Part shown: in pieces, positions 50,035-63,295 of the stretch
How positions within the stretch are numbered: position 1 is the first letter of the stretch
Layout of the letters: each line of letters starts with the position of its first letter
From: Rotaria sp. Silwood1
Lineage: Eukaryota > Rotifera > Eurotatoria > Philodinida > Philodinidae
Length of the DNA: 64,000 nucleotides
Assembly (NCBI GenBank): GCA_905250075.1
Contig: CAJNOP010000385.1
Coordinates: 40,270 to 104,269 of the forward strand
Direction of reading: 5' to 3'
Translations under genes and position numbers: made by a program
Notes under the pieces: generated by a model
What the model was told of the DNA's origin: nothing
The model's input: the letters and a program-made list of their open reading frames with translations, nothing else
Database searches by the model: none

Positions 50035-50768
50035 AGAGTCATCAATTTGGACTGAACTAAGGACGATTTCAGTTGAAGACAAAGCGAGTTTTTAAGGAGA
50101 TTGTATCATAACTTGCTATGATAACTTGATATTTGTTCCGACTGTAGTGTGGGCGAATTCAACTGTGTTCGTCAAGAGAAGACGCTCATTAACATCTACA
50201 TTTCGAAGTCGTCTTTTTGAGAACAATCATTTTTTTTATATTTATGATTTTTGTCTATGAATGCTTTTGCACCCGAATCAGTAATCTCCATTCAATGTTT
50301 GATTCCATTTTACTATCATAATTATATGGTCTGTTCAAACTTAAAAAAAGGCTGATAGTATTCATAGTAACAATTATGTCTGACGAACTTCATAAATCAC
50401 AGTTAATTAAGAATAAAAAAAGCACTACTATATTTTAGCGAACTCCATAAATTTCAACATGTTTAGACATATAACTGAAATTTTAGTTTGTTTTAAAATT
50501 GTTATCAGTAAAGTTTTTTGAAATTTGAAAACCGAAAATTCAAGACCTAAGATTATTTAAAATTTGAATGAATTAAATTTAACAACGACTAACATTGAAT
50601 TTAACAGATCTTTTATTTTGATTTTATGTTCGCGAATAAGAGGACACGCGCACACCAACACCCTCACACTCATTTTCTCATTAGTTATAGTCTCTGGTAT
50701 AAATGTGATTCTTGATTAAATTGCATCAATCAGAGATAAGTATGTCGAAAAAGAAAAAAGATGAAAAA
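50035..50768. other. intergenic between NO VEIN-like and Ly6-like genes
   Basis: The convergent 3' ends of two genes face each other here. AT-rich, no gene. It holds repeat 8. Confidence 0.5.
50643..50672. repeat. telomere-like repeat 8 (C-arm only)
   Basis: gacacgcgcacaccaaca followed by ccctcacactc. No clear G-arm precedes it, so it is a half element. Confidence 0.45.
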
Positions 50769-51326
50769 TTAGCTGTAACCAATGTATCCAGTAACAACGC
50801 CAATAATGATAGCTGAAATGACCAACAAAGCGAAAGCAGAGGTTGTCGTTGTAGCTGTATTGCAGAAGTCTTTGTCCGAACAGCAGCATATCTTCGACTT
50901 TATATTGAGCCCTGGAACATTATAGTCGCGACATTCATTCAAGCCAGGGCAGAATAGATTAGGATCCTCGTCTTGCAGTCTATTGCCATCTCTGGCTACA
51001 CCATTGAGATCGCCAACTTGAGCTGAGATTTTCTAAATAAATTAATACGAACTATTATGACGAGAAACGCACTTTTGAACTTCTAAAAGAGCCTACCCAA
51101 CAATAATTGTTAGCTGCTGTCACATGAACAACTCCTCTCCCGTTCCTATTAAATGGATCGCCGCATTGGTCTCCGAACTTGTCTCGACATTTATAACATT
51201 GCAGGGTTGATGTGAGTGGGAGAAATGCTATTAAGATAGATATCAATATTCTTGCCTTGAAGCTTTTTAGTACTTTTACTTACCGCTAGCAAGAACCATC
51301 AACAGCGTGCATTCTCTGAAATTCAT
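50769..51326 (-). CDS. Ly6/three-finger GPI-anchored protein
   Basis: Exons 51326-51284, 51227-51097 and 51032-50769 (GT-AG, phases agree) encode 145 residues. A signal peptide (MNFRECTLLMVLASAFLPLT) is cleaved before LQCYKCRDKFGDQCGDPFN. The cysteine pattern continues with NNYCW, FCPGLNECRDY and ICCSDKDFCNTA, the CC....CN end typical of Ly6/uPAR/Quiver three-finger domains. After the last cysteine a Thr-rich spacer leads to a hydrophobic tail (FALLVISAIIIGVVTGYIG), the usual GPI-anchor signal. Expected at the cell surface. Known relatives modulate ion channels, adhesion or complement; the specific partner cannot be told. It is convergent with the NO VEIN-like gene. The middle of the domain (RNGRGVVHVTAANNYCW) fits the Quiver-like branch best. 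Confidence 0.85.
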
Positions 51327-52616
51327 TTTCACACAATTGCGGTCCTGCGTGTATATCTTTTACTTGTTTATTTATCTTAAAGAAATGAAGAGTTTCGTTC
51401 TGATGGTGCTGTTTTATAATTATTGGATCACTTTCTCGTCTCAGATCGCCAAGTTGGTAAAACTATCTACGGTCAACAAAAGGTTAGTGATATTGGTAGT
51501 GTTCGATAAGCCATATTTATTGAAATCAACTTATTCTTGCTGAGAAAACAGTTCGTTCAGTAGCAAACATTTTGGTTTAAGAGTGAAGGACAAAGACACT
51601 GTACTGTTATTCTCACAAAATCATTTTCTTTTTCACCATTGGGATACTCGGTATTAATTTGAGCTTACTGTATTATTGTGTTTCTACATAAATTTCAATC
51701 ATCAGTTTCTTGAGCGATGTCAAAACCAAACTAAATAGATTTTTTTTATTTAAGAAACTGGTTATGCATCATTTCGATGGAGTCTAATGTCTCTGTATAA
51801 TAACTGATGTCGTTGATATCGTCTATTTTTAGCGGTTAATCGCGATTAATTACCGACTTTTTAGATATTTACAATCAGGACCACCATTATATTCCTAACA
51901 TTCATCGATGAATTCCATTATTTTCCTTGATTCGCGTGCTTTCTCTCTCTGTCCTTTTCTTTTGTGGAACTCACATACATTTTCGAAGAAAATAGCGAAT
52001 GTAAATTTTAAGGTCCAGTCTTCGCCGTTCTTTCCTCCCGTCCTCCCTATTCCCATTACAGACCATAGCAACTCCGCCTAAAAAATAGAAAAATTTCTGA
52101 CCAAAGTGTAGAAATAAAAAAAAAACATTTGTTGTCGATCGATTATCATCAGAAAAAAAATTTCATCTTTTTGGAAAATTTAAAAATTATACAGTTTGTC
52201 ATTACTATAATGAAACTGAAGAAGGTAAGTGAGTTCCACATTTCAGTTTCAAAGTGGCTGCACTAACAAGCTTTTTGTCTTCGCACTGAGTTTTTCTCCA
52301 TGCATATATATCGCATGACTGATCACAGTCCACGTGAAAAATATGCAGCATTTAAGTGACATCTGAAATGCTTGCATGCCTGATTAGAGTAGTTGTAAGT
52401 TTTTGATAGAACCAGGATGAAGAATGTGTTTCTCTACATATTTGAACGAGACTTTCTTTGGCGAGCCTTTTGGCAAACTGGTTCGATCAAATTTTGGTAT
52501 GAAATTCTCGGGATATGAGTATGGATGTCTATCTTCTTTTCACTTACATTCATCGCACAACTACACTCCAAATCGTATGAAATATGGTACGCGATATTGA
52601 AAAACAGGTCAGTTAT
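51327..52616. other. intergenic, no gene seen
   Basis: Contains the promoter side of the Ly6-like gene, then AT-rich sequence with a pyrimidine-rich patch near 52020-52075 that may be the start of the LINE remnant. Confidence 0.4.
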
Positions 52617-54840
52617 GCAGAGCAGTGTAAAGGGAGTCCACGAAGATATCGCGTCTATCTAGAAGAAATACGAAGAAAGGAAGAGCACAATTTGATTGTA
52701 AACACCATTCGCTTCACGATCAATGCTAAATCATCCCACAATTCCGTGCTGATCTAAAAGAAGATGTTACTAAAGCCTTGGAATCGAAAAAACTACATCG
52801 GAAAGAATATACTAAACAAAAACCTGTTTTTAGTATGAAAGGTTAAGAATTTCCACCATTGGCAGCATCAAAAAAATCTCGATAAGCAGTATGGAATTCT
52901 GTACGAACAGAACATATACCAATGATGTACTAGGTTCAACAAAAGCACTTCTTATAAATAAAAATCTGGTCACTATGCGTGACAGGAATAGAAGAATAGA
53001 AGAAAAACTCGAGAAGATAGACTCCCTATTGAATCAAGCAGCCTTAGACGTATAGTTACATCAAACTGCAGTAGTGAAATTCATCGAATGTGTACGATTA
53101 TTTAATCAACATATTATTGAGTCGATGACGAATCAAGTAAACTCGGCATTGTTGAATTCAGCATCATGTCTAAAATCTGTTGTTGATAAACTGTGTGAGC
53201 TAAAAATTAATTTTTGTAACGACTATGAAATAAGACGTAATTGTGTAGCACAATTATCCATTCAAAATAATGCACCCACAACGCCGAAAGAAATGGACAC
53301 ATTGTAATACATTGAACGTGAACAATCATAAGTTGTTTTAATATAGCAAGCGATACAACAGTTAGGACAATGGCCTTGTCCAGCAGATGATCAAAAGTTA
53401 GCGATTGAGCCCCTGAAAGAATGGTAGACCGGTAGATCCTTGAACTATCTGTGGCTTTCATCATTAGAAAGCGTCTGACATTCTGCATCTGTCTACATAT
53501 TAGTTAACAAAACTTGTTCATATTTTTGATGAACAGTCAATGAAATTCACAGAACAAGTTAAAGTGATCTGAAAAATGTATGGAATTTCAGTTATGAGAT
53601 GTGCATGAGGTTCTTCTACTCAAGAACTACACAATGCTACATACACTCAAAATTTTTATTTTTATCATTCAAAAGATATACATCCAACAATGATTGTCAA
53701 AAACGCTGGAAACAATCGTTTGTGACTACTTATTTAATTTTTTTTTCAATTCTCTGTTTATTAATTAACAGTTAGATTTTTGATCATTCTCTATGGAATG
53801 GAACTGCTTATATTTAAAGAAAATCGTTCTTTGTCACTAATCATATTACATCACATATCGAGTATCTTTCTTGCCAACTATACTGACACACTATAGTTCT
53901 ATATGTTGAATATCTCTTCAGAACGATCGAAAATCTATGTTAATTGATAAGCATAGAATTTAAAAAAGAATTGAATAAATAGTCACAAATGGCTGTTTTC
54001 AGCGTTTTTGATAATCATTTTTGAATGTATATTTTTTGAATGATACAAATTAAAAAATTTCGGATTTACGTAGAGTTGTAGATCTTGAGTAGAAGAATCT
54101 TATGCATCCCTTGTAATTCAAATTCAATACACTCTTCAAACCATTTTAAATTCTGTGAATTTCACTGGCTGTTTATCAAAATGATGAGCAAGTTTTGTTA
54201 ACTAGTCTATAGAAAGATGCAGCATGTCAGTCTCTTTCTAATGGTAAAAATCGCAGTTGGATAGCTCTTTTTGTTGAAGAGATATTTGCAAGACAACCAC
54301 TCTTCTTTTATTTTGAAATGGGGATTAATTCAATGCATCGGAACGCATTCAAGTCGCCTTTTTGCAGATGATCTTATTTTTATTATAAGACTGTCGTATC
54401 TCAATAAAACTAGCACTGATGATCGAATACTTAGAAGAAGGTAAGCGACCGTGCGATTGAATATTTGCTCACTCAACAAAATTGAAACAACCTAAGCGAA
54501 GAAAAAATGAATTAGTAAATGAATTTTAATATCTATGATTTACATGGATATACAAATTATTTTTGAAATCAACAGTTGATAGGTATGTAAGAAATGTTTA
54601 AAAATTCATAGGAAAACTTAAACAATTAAGAGCAAAATGCTGTATCTCCACCAAGATGCTTAGACAATTTTTTTTACATACATATTCTTCCGCTTCTCAT
54701 GGTCATTTCTCTTCTTTTTCATGCTTTCGAAGTCATAAAAACAACTATTCAAGGAGAAATTCCAAGTTTGTCTTCAATTGGTGCATCGCTGCCCCTTTAT
54801 CTCAGCTAATAACTCATATACTATGACTCTTTAGTCCTCA
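52617..54840 (+). mobile_element. dead non-LTR retrotransposon (LINE) remnant
   Basis: ORF1-like traces run from about 52617 (SPRRYRVYLEEIRRKEEHNL, then EFPPLAASKKS) through a 77-codon open piece at 53074-53307, with several stops and frame changes. After an inserted foldback element, a reverse-transcriptase trace shows THSSRLFADDLIFIIR at about 54335-54400, containing the catalytic (F/Y)ADD motif. A downstream piece reads KLKQLRAKCCISTKMLRQFF (about 54610-54670). No complete ORF remains, and no endonuclease domain was recognised. The LINE clade is not determined. Confidence 0.65.
53460..54250. mobile_element. foldback element inserted in the LINE remnant
   Basis: Arms of roughly 270-300 bp: left 53480-53770, right 53935-54235. 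Landmarks: ttagttaacaaaacttg against caagttttgttaactag, aaattcacagaa, ttcttctactcaaga, tatcattcaaaa and caaaaacgctg. About 165 bp separates the arms. The outer boundary is uncertain because similarity fades beyond the taGTTAAC core. There is no coding gene. Confidence 0.7.
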
Positions 54841-57720
54841 TTAGAGGCGTAGGTTACAAAATACCTTGCAAAAAGATTAAAATCCATACAAACAACGAAT
54901 TTTACCTGTTTACTATTCCATAATGATATTTTTCTTTCGGATTATTTTCATAAAAGAAGAAACAATCACCTCGGTCACTTTTTTATTATCAATATCATCT
55001 AAGGTACTTGATAGAAAAACATGGATCATTTCTCTGAAAATGGATATCATTTATTGAAATAAAGAAGTTTTATACATGAAAGAACATGCAAAATCGTGCT
55101 CTCTTTCTTTCTTTCCTTTTTTCTGTCCTTGAAACGCTTTCGAGCAACCTCCTTCAATTCTTTTTCTCTTTTCACCTTCGTTTACTTTTTTCTTCTCAAA
55201 ATCTGAAATATTTTTATCACTTTTGTTTTGCCGCTTTTTTCGTCGTGGTATTTACTCTTCTATACCCATACGAATAGATTCAATACTTTGTATAATGATA
55301 TTTATAGAGATTGTAAAACTTTTCGCTTTTGTGTTGTGCTTAATGCTTATATATCATAAATTTTAATTATTTTATCATGTAAGCACTTGCAAGTGCTACA
55401 TTTATCAGTATAAAAAAACAACCTTGTCAGTGCCGTTCCTTTCGAGGTCAAAGTATGAAACTCACAAAAATCTAACTGTTATAATTTTATGATATTTTGT
55501 CGGAGCTTTTAACATAGCTTATTTTTAAAAAGTATCAAATAGATGAATAAATCAATATTATAACAGTTTTTTATAGTCGATACACGTTCTTTGAAGTTTT
55601 ATCATTTCGAAACTGTTTGTATGTTTAACTACTTATATAATAATTGATTTGATTCACTTAAACTCGTTATACTGGAAAAACCTATTTATATTATTAAATA
55701 CATTTTCAGTCCGTATCTCCTTTCCTCCTAATAATAATATGTCAACGATATATGCCATACAGAACGGCAAATATAATTTAGCTCTTTGTTTCGTCAATTC
55801 AGCTACTATATCAGCTTGCTATACACGTTGGTTTTATCGCTCAGTAAGCAACTCCACACATTAGCTTTCCTTTCGACGAATTCGGACATATACTATTGGG
55901 TTTCGCCTGAAACTAGGATGCAATCAGTTCAGATTTTTCTACGTTCGTCCTATTACGACTCTATTAGATCAAAACGGCTACCATCATAATAATCAATCTC
56001 TTAAATAAGGTCGCTTGGATGAATGACAAATAAAAAACCACAATATTTAGACTAAGCTGTGCGAATCTGCTAAGTTGCAGAACGATCTAATCAGTATCAT
56101 TAGTTACGCGTCATTTTTTTTTTACAATAGAAACCTATGCAATGACCTTTGGCTTCCTTCTACGGTTACTAGGGTGGAGGAAATCAGTCAGGAGGCTCGG
56201 TTACGGTGGGCTTATGGGAAGAGCCGCCAAAACTTCAATTTAAACTTACACTCACTATTGTCTTCGAAGATATATGACTTCTACAAAAACGTAATGATTG
56301 TAGAATCAAAATGAGTTCCATTAAATGCCGCTTATACACTTCGATTTGCACTGGAGAAAACGTCGGAATTTCAAGAACTAGGTTTACTTCATAACTGATT
56401 TCAGACTAATGCGACGTACATATTGGGATATTATCAAAATATTAACACAAGTATCTAAAGCACATGCAATAAATTTTCTTGCTCAGGATGAAATTTTCCG
56501 ATTCACACAACCACAATTTTCTAATTTGTAGCTACTCAAGCCATATCAGGCAAAACTTGCAAGCAGGTTGCGGATGCGGATTGAGTTGCAAGACTCTACC
56601 CTTCATTCGTGTACTACTCATTCAATTTTCGAATATTGTTTTTTTCATTCTTTGGGAAAATTCAGACACAAGAGGAAAAGCGGATTCCTTATATCCAGGA
56701 TACATTGAAAATACGAAGAAAAGCCTGGGAATACACTTAAAATATGAAGGATACCGAGGATAAAATTTGATGCAGTGGAGAAAACCTAAAATGTATGCAC
56801 TATATTCTATGAGACAGTTGACGAGCTAGTCCTGATTAAGAGCTCTGATTAATCACAAAGAGTTTGATATGTTTTTGTAATATATTTCGACACTATGCAC
56901 ACCATTTTATGCAGTATGATAGATCTGAACTCAAAATAATAGCAATATTAACTACTTAGTGTCTAATTAATCTACCAGTTCAAGATTCTCTCATTGTGTA
57001 CAAAACAAAGGGTTGAGTCAAATCGTATAGAGCGAAAACAATAAACGTCCGTTTGTCTTCAGTATATTCCGCACTATCACTTTATACGAAGGAGAGAAAA
57101 AGCAAATCCTGAGAACCTATTTATCCAATTCGTAACCTACGTCTTTCAATAATATCCCCTGTATCCTCACCATACCCTAGACAGTGTTCTCTTCTATCCG
57201 GGATACAGTGACGATATGAAGGCATAGGGGATACTGGGATAACATGATCCGCTTTTCTCTCCTTTTTTCAAACGCGTCAAAGGTCATGAAAAACTGCTAA
57301 AATACTTAAGAACTTCTTGTTTATTACCTTACCCAATACGCAGAATACGGACTTCAACTATACTGATAACAAGCGTACACTCTCTTTCCATTGCTTTGTA
57401 TTCAACTGAATACTGCTGTATTATAAGGCTTCCATTTGCGATTATCTCTATTCGTGGGAGTTAACAGAGGAGTATGAATCAGATGCAAATAAATATATAT
57501 TAAAACAAAACGTATATACGATCTGCATATAAAGTGGCAGTAAATATTTGTCTACTTGTCCGTGAAAGATTGTATTTTTCTGATAAAAGATGCGTACGAA
57601 CATTAACAAAAAACCGCTAGCACAGCCTCTGCCGAATTAAAATGTGAAACACAATCAAACTGCGTTAGCTAATCGATAACAAATAGTTTAAATCTGCTTA
57701 TTTTAGAACACATTTTCACA
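54841..57720. other. gene-poor interval
   Basis: Short open frames only. Inverted-repeat ends occur at 56672-56705 (gaggaaaagcggat) and 57238-57272 (atccgcttttctctcc), enclosing about 600 bp that may be another non-autonomous element. No further gene or RNA recognised. Confidence 0.4.
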
Positions 57721-57809
57721 GGGTGTGGGTGTGAGTGTACGTGTGGACTATGAATATGAATGTAAGATTGTGGTATGTGCGTAGCATTGATTCATACCTA
57801 CACCTACAT
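57721..57809. repeat. telomere-like G-arm/C-arm repeat 9
   Basis: gggtgtgggtgtgagtgtac opens the G-arm. The spacer includes tgaatgtaagattg, like the spacers at 4394 and 26619. The weak C-arm reads catacctacacctac. Confidence 0.6.
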
Positions 57810-60227
57810 TTAAAATTTATTTTCTTCAAAGTAGTTATGAAAGAAAAAGTCGAATATTTGCTAAAGAAACAAATAATATGTTTAAAAAAATCGTAGAATT
57901 TGCCCATAACGATATAATGTTGATCTTTCTCATGAAAGTCTTTTGGATATGATCAAGAAAATACAATATTTGCGTCAAATGGCAAATATTAAATGTATTT
58001 ATTGAAAATAAGTCTATCAATATTTCTTCAACTGTAGATGCAGAAAAACCATTTTTTAAGTTTTAAAAAAGTCTCAATCATTTTTCGAATAGCTAATCGA
58101 CTGATTTTCATAAATACTTTCGAGAAAATGAATTGAAAATGCATAAATAAATTGCATCTTAAATTATTGGAAGATATTCTTCGCAACGATTTATTTCCTA
58201 AAGAAATTTTGTATCACTCTTGTTGCTATTTAACATTGGTTAGATTAAGAAGAAAAAAAGAATGAAACTATGTTACTATTTAAAAAACTAGATGTCAATA
58301 GATATGAAACATGTCAATGTATCTGAATACAATAAATAAAGAGATATATACAAACTAATAAAATGTATCGATTATTTCAAATTTGTTTAATGAATTTTTA
58401 TCAATAAATAAATTTTACCTAATTAAATAAGTAATAAGTAAACAAATTGATTTAATAAGTCAATCAATATTATTTATTATGTAATCAAATGACAAAAGTT
58501 AATGTATAGATCTATTGGTCATTTTTCTTCTTCGATGGGTTTGAAAATCTAATAGATTATTTTTTAATAAAATTCAAAAACAGTTCATTTTCTTAATTAG
58601 ATCATCTACGATTAGTTAAGTTATAAATCGTCGAATAATGTTTAATTGAATATAAAAATATTTAACAAACAAAAATAAGACCGATAAGATGGTCTCATGA
58701 CTTTGAATATTTCCTAATAATAATTTTTTTTAGTGAAAATTCTTCCCAAAGATAAAACAAACAAACTGAAAATGAAAATTATATATTAAATCGAATAAAA
58801 ATTCATCATCATCATCATCACAGGAACCTAATTGACAAAAAACTATATTCTAGAGTAGACTTTTTTTTAAAGCATCAATAAAATAAAGGTGATCAATGAC
58901 CAAGAATATCTATGGCAATCTATACGTATTTTATCATATATTATCATTAATAGAGTGTAGTCATCACATGTCCAAATATTGAATAAACGTATAAGCATAA
59001 GTAAAAAGGAGTATGAAAAAAAGGTAACAGTATTGATGTGATAAGAAAATATTTGTAAAATAATCTTGGACAGAATAATTGAAGAAAAATAAAATCTTTA
59101 AATATTATTTTTGTTTCTAGAATAAACAAAAATCTGTTTAATCTCGAATTTAATAGCATGAAAAAAATAGAAAAATCTATTTCTAGATATCATTTAATGT
59201 TCCTGTATTTTCCATTATTTTATAATCAACTTCACTTTTTTATTTATTTCTATTTGATCGAAAAACAAGTTATATACTTTTTTAAATAGGCAAACATACT
59301 TAAACGGAAGATCTTTTAATAGAAATTGTACTTAAATATTTCCCGAAGATGTTGATGAAGCGCCTGATTTATGTGTTTAATTGACATTGAATATTACAAA
59401 TAAATAAATCTTACGTTTTATTTGTTTAATTCCAATAATTATATTTTCACATATGATCTAATAAGAATAAAAAAAAGAAACTCCTCTTTATTAAAACATC
59501 AGATGATGTGTATACATGTTCTCCTCGTTGGAGAACTTTTTTATTCAATTGATTAAGAAATATTTTTGTAAAATAATTTCCATCGAATGATTCTTTATTT
59601 AAATATATATGTTCATGAATTCCAAACCAACGATGATAATCTCAATAAGATCTACAATAACAGGTCACTTTTTTTTTTTTACTCTTTTTTTTTTTTTATC
59701 AAACTTTTAAAATAAACAAGCAAATGAATAATTTAAAGAAAAAATAAATGATCGATATGATGTCATTAATATATCTTATCTACATATTTTCATGCATATA
59801 GAAAATAGAACGAAATCATTTATCATCATTCTCTCTTTCTTTCTTTTTTTTCATAAGAAACATTTTTCGAGGAACTAATAACGACTTAACATATTATAAT
59901 TTAGGTTTGAAATTTTCAAAAATAGAATTCATTCATCTTAATATTTTTTTTCTAATACTATTTTGTTTCATTTTTTATCTGATCGACTCATCCAAGAATA
60001 ACATAATTAGCACTAACAGAGAAAATATTCATTCAGATCATAATCTTTGCTCAATTGAAATTTTTTGAATGATTTATAGTTAACACGAACAAGTCTAGAA
60101 AAAAAAGGGAGCAAAATACTTTTTTTATTTTGAGTCTTAATCCGATATTCCTATTTGTATGATTTTTCGACAGAAAAGAAAAATAAGATTCGCTGAAGAT
60201 CTGAATTAAAATCTTAGCTAAATTTAA
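57810..60227. other. AT-rich interval, no gene seen
   Basis: Very AT-rich (long A and T runs near 59660-59700), with a short (ATC)n microsatellite at about 58803-58820. No supported coding exon. Confidence 0.5.
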
Positions 60228-60761
60228 CCCTTTCAGACCCGCCGTACTGAATTTAGTACGGTTTCTTCAAGTTTCGTAATCTTTAAATAACCCGCGAACG
60301 TAAACAGATATCGAGATGCGGTTTCCTCTATGATATAGAAGAGACTTCAATGAATGCACCTATATGAGAATTATAACTGTAATGAGGTCACTCAGGTAGA
60401 ACGCCTGATGAGCTTTTGGGACACTACCTATAGAAGGGGGACAGATAATGCACTTTTTCGGAACCCAAAAAGATTTGTTTTTTGCGTGTTGAAATCACGT
60501 TAGGAGAGACTCATAATGGTATTCCAAAGGTTGATTTTGCGATGACTCTCAATCGAATTTTGACTCACATCCGCACCCCCGTACGACGATGATCGAATTG
60601 CTTCTTTGCCACCCCCGTGGGGGAGTACCGACATGGGCCCAAAATCACTTTGAAGATTTTTAAAAAGTTTTGATGAAAATATTCACAGTATACACTGCCC
60701 ATATTAAATATAAAATCTCAAAGAAATTTTAGTCACTGACTGAATCATAGGCCTGAAAGGG
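60228..60761. mobile_element. piggyBac-like MITE
   Basis: The element is flanked by TTAA on both sides (60224-60227 and 60762-60765). Its ends ccctttcagaccc and ggcctgaaaggg are inverted repeats. TTAA targets and CCC..GGG ends are the signature of the piggyBac superfamily. 534 bp, GC-richer than the flanks, no transposase ORF. It lies about 250 bp upstream of the gene at 61015. Confidence 0.8.
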
Positions 60762-61014
60762 TTAATGAATAATTATTCATTAGAAAACATATTTTTGTTT
60801 GATAAAGTTGTTAGTAAAGATTTGTTTACGTTATTATTGACTAACTCATAGAAAAACAAAAAGAAAAACCAGACAAATTTGAATTTATTCTATTTGAATG
60901 AGAGTAACCTTGCTTTTTTTAAATAAGGTTGGTTACAAGAAAAAAATGTTTGGTATTTTTCATGAATAATCGATCGAAAAAAGTTAAAATTAATTTTTCA
61001 GCATTCCAAGTTAA

Positions 61015-63295
61015 ATGTCTTGTGTGTTAATTATGTATCAATGGTCGATTATATCATTATTATTCATATTAATTCAATTGAATAAAGTTAAGACGATGGA
61101 TAATTTTTGTAATTATATTGTTAATAAATCTGATAATAGCATTGATATATGTATTAGTTATCAATGTAATAAGTATGTTGATCCATATTCAATTATGGTT
61201 ACACCAAATAATTGTAAAACAAATATACTTTATTTATCATTTTCATCGTATAAAAACTACCGCTTATTTCTTGATCGAATTCAATGAAAATTAGGTGATT
61301 TATTTTCATCAAAATCAAGTATAGGAAATCGTGTATTGATAATATTTATTAATTATATTGATAATGATGATAAACCAGTTCATCATAATGAATTAATTCG
61401 TTTAGGAAATCATATTGATTTATATGAATTATTTATTAAAAATCTTCCTAATAATTATTATCTTTATCAATCAATACATTATGATAGAAATTATTCTCAA
61501 TGGCATATCATCAAAGTTGAATTGTAAGCTAAAACATTTATTTATTTTCCAACTTCTCAACAATTAATCGTCGATTACGAACATTCAAATAAACAGAGTC
61601 TTCAGATTCATGTTCGAATTTGACCAGAGAGAATACTATCAATTTCTCATTTTCATGACATGATGTGTTCATTAAGTATTCATCAAACAAGCATCAAATA
61701 TAGAAAATTTAACAACTCGAAATTATTTGTACGGACATGTCAGACTATAGAGTCTGATAAAGTCACTTTTCTCAAAGTTCTTACTTTTTCGTTGAAGACT
61801 AACAATAGCAAGTCAAACAGCATAGCATATAAAACTTTGAAAGAATTAATATTTTTATCGATTTATGGGTGACACTTGACTTATTATCATTAGTCTTGAA
61901 GGCAAACATGAGGATTTTTAAAACATAACTTAATCAACCTCTACAACTTGACATGCTGTCTCAAAAACAAAACTAAAATAAAATTTCAACTCCGAAGGTT
62001 CAAAGAAAACTTATTATCACAGCTTCTCGGCTATAGTTCGAATATACTCTGAAAATAAAATGCTACTTGAATGTTCGAGAGGCACGATCGATTATTGGAG
62101 AAACTTGAGGAATCTTGAAAATGAATAAATTCTTATAAAATGTTTTTAGTATTTGTAATTCGTTAATGATATTCAATGGAAATGCATGTTCAAGTAAAAT
62201 AGTAACTTCACCATTATTTTCAAGTCAACAGAGATTAATTACTAAAAAGGAAACTTCTCTATTGAATAATTCTTCTGAATATCCTTCATTCATAACTCAT
62301 TCTACCGATCAATCATTTAAACAAAATAAAAGATCAATTTATATTATAATTATAGTAAGTTTTATTTTGTTTTCATTTATTTTTAATAAAATAGTCTTTA
62401 TTAATTAAATAACTAAAGATTTTAGTACCTTTGTTTATTATATTAATTGTACTTATCATATCGATATTGGTTTATACAAATATCTATAGTAAATGTTGTT
62501 CAAATATTGATTTAACAACAAGAACAAGACGAAGATCTTCATCGGTTTCAACTTCATCAAACGATCTTGAAATAAAAAACGGGTAATTTACGCAATAACA
62601 TATTAAGAATATTTCACCAAATAAACAATATATTATAGATAAATCTTTTGAATATATAAAAAAATTTGAGAGAATATCTTTCGTGATATATGGATATCTT
62701 CAAGTGTTGATGCATCACAGAATATTTTTTTTCTGGTAAAAAAAAAGTGAGGATCTGAATCAGATTGTAATTTGTGTCTATGTCATCTCAAATTTCATTG
62801 CCTCCATGACGTTCATTTAAATAATGTTAATAGTTGTTAATTAAATGTTCTGATAAATATTGATGAATATAGGACAAATACTCAGTAAAACAATGATAAG
62901 TCTTAGTTGAAGGTTAGATTTGAATTGTTACCGAATCTTTCTTTCATAATGGAATATTGTCTATCGAATACAGTATCAAAGAGATAAAATGGAACTGAAA
63001 ACTCTGAGCATTATTCTAGTTCAATAAAAATTGGTTTTTTGAAAAGTTGGTTTTACATTTTTAATAAATCGAAATAAATTCAAAATTATTTCTAAAAATA
63101 AGTAGTAATAGTGCATTATTTTTTGTTGAATCGTGCTACAAGTCTTGATATAATATAGTTATTTGTTAGTTCAATAATTGCAGAGAACGTTGTGAACATG
63201 GATCAAATGGTAAAACATATAAAATCAGTCAATTGCCATCACCACACACAGAGTCAATTTTTCAAAGAAGCACAGCGACATTTATGAGACAATAA
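61015..63295 (+). CDS. single-pass membrane protein of unknown function, with in-frame TGA
   Basis: Exons 61015-61523, 62150-62354, 62419-62582 and 63184-63295 give 990 nt (329 codons plus stop); all phases agree. The third exon uses the acceptor aactaaag rather than the nearby gattttag, because only the former keeps frame. A signal peptide (MYQWSIISLLFILIQL region; a second ATG at 61033 is a possible start) leads into a ~240-residue ectodomain with spaced cysteines and NxS/T sites. A long helix (SIYIIIIILVPLFIILIVLI and on) is followed by a basic, Ser/Thr-rich tail of about 85 residues ending TATFMRQ. No known domain recognised. One TGA interrupts exon 1 at 61285-61287 between DRIQ and KLGDLF, with the same frame open on both sides. 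It could be a Trp-to-stop mutation, a sequence error or recoding. Confidence 0.65.

Noticed and set aside
49755..50055. His/Thr/Pro-rich and Trp/Val/Gly-rich open frames
   Set aside because: They are translations of the telomere-like repeat at 49924-50034.
55086..55277. 63-codon hydrophobic open frame
   Set aside because: A pyrimidine-rich stretch gives Leu/Phe/Ser by composition; no supporting gene structure.
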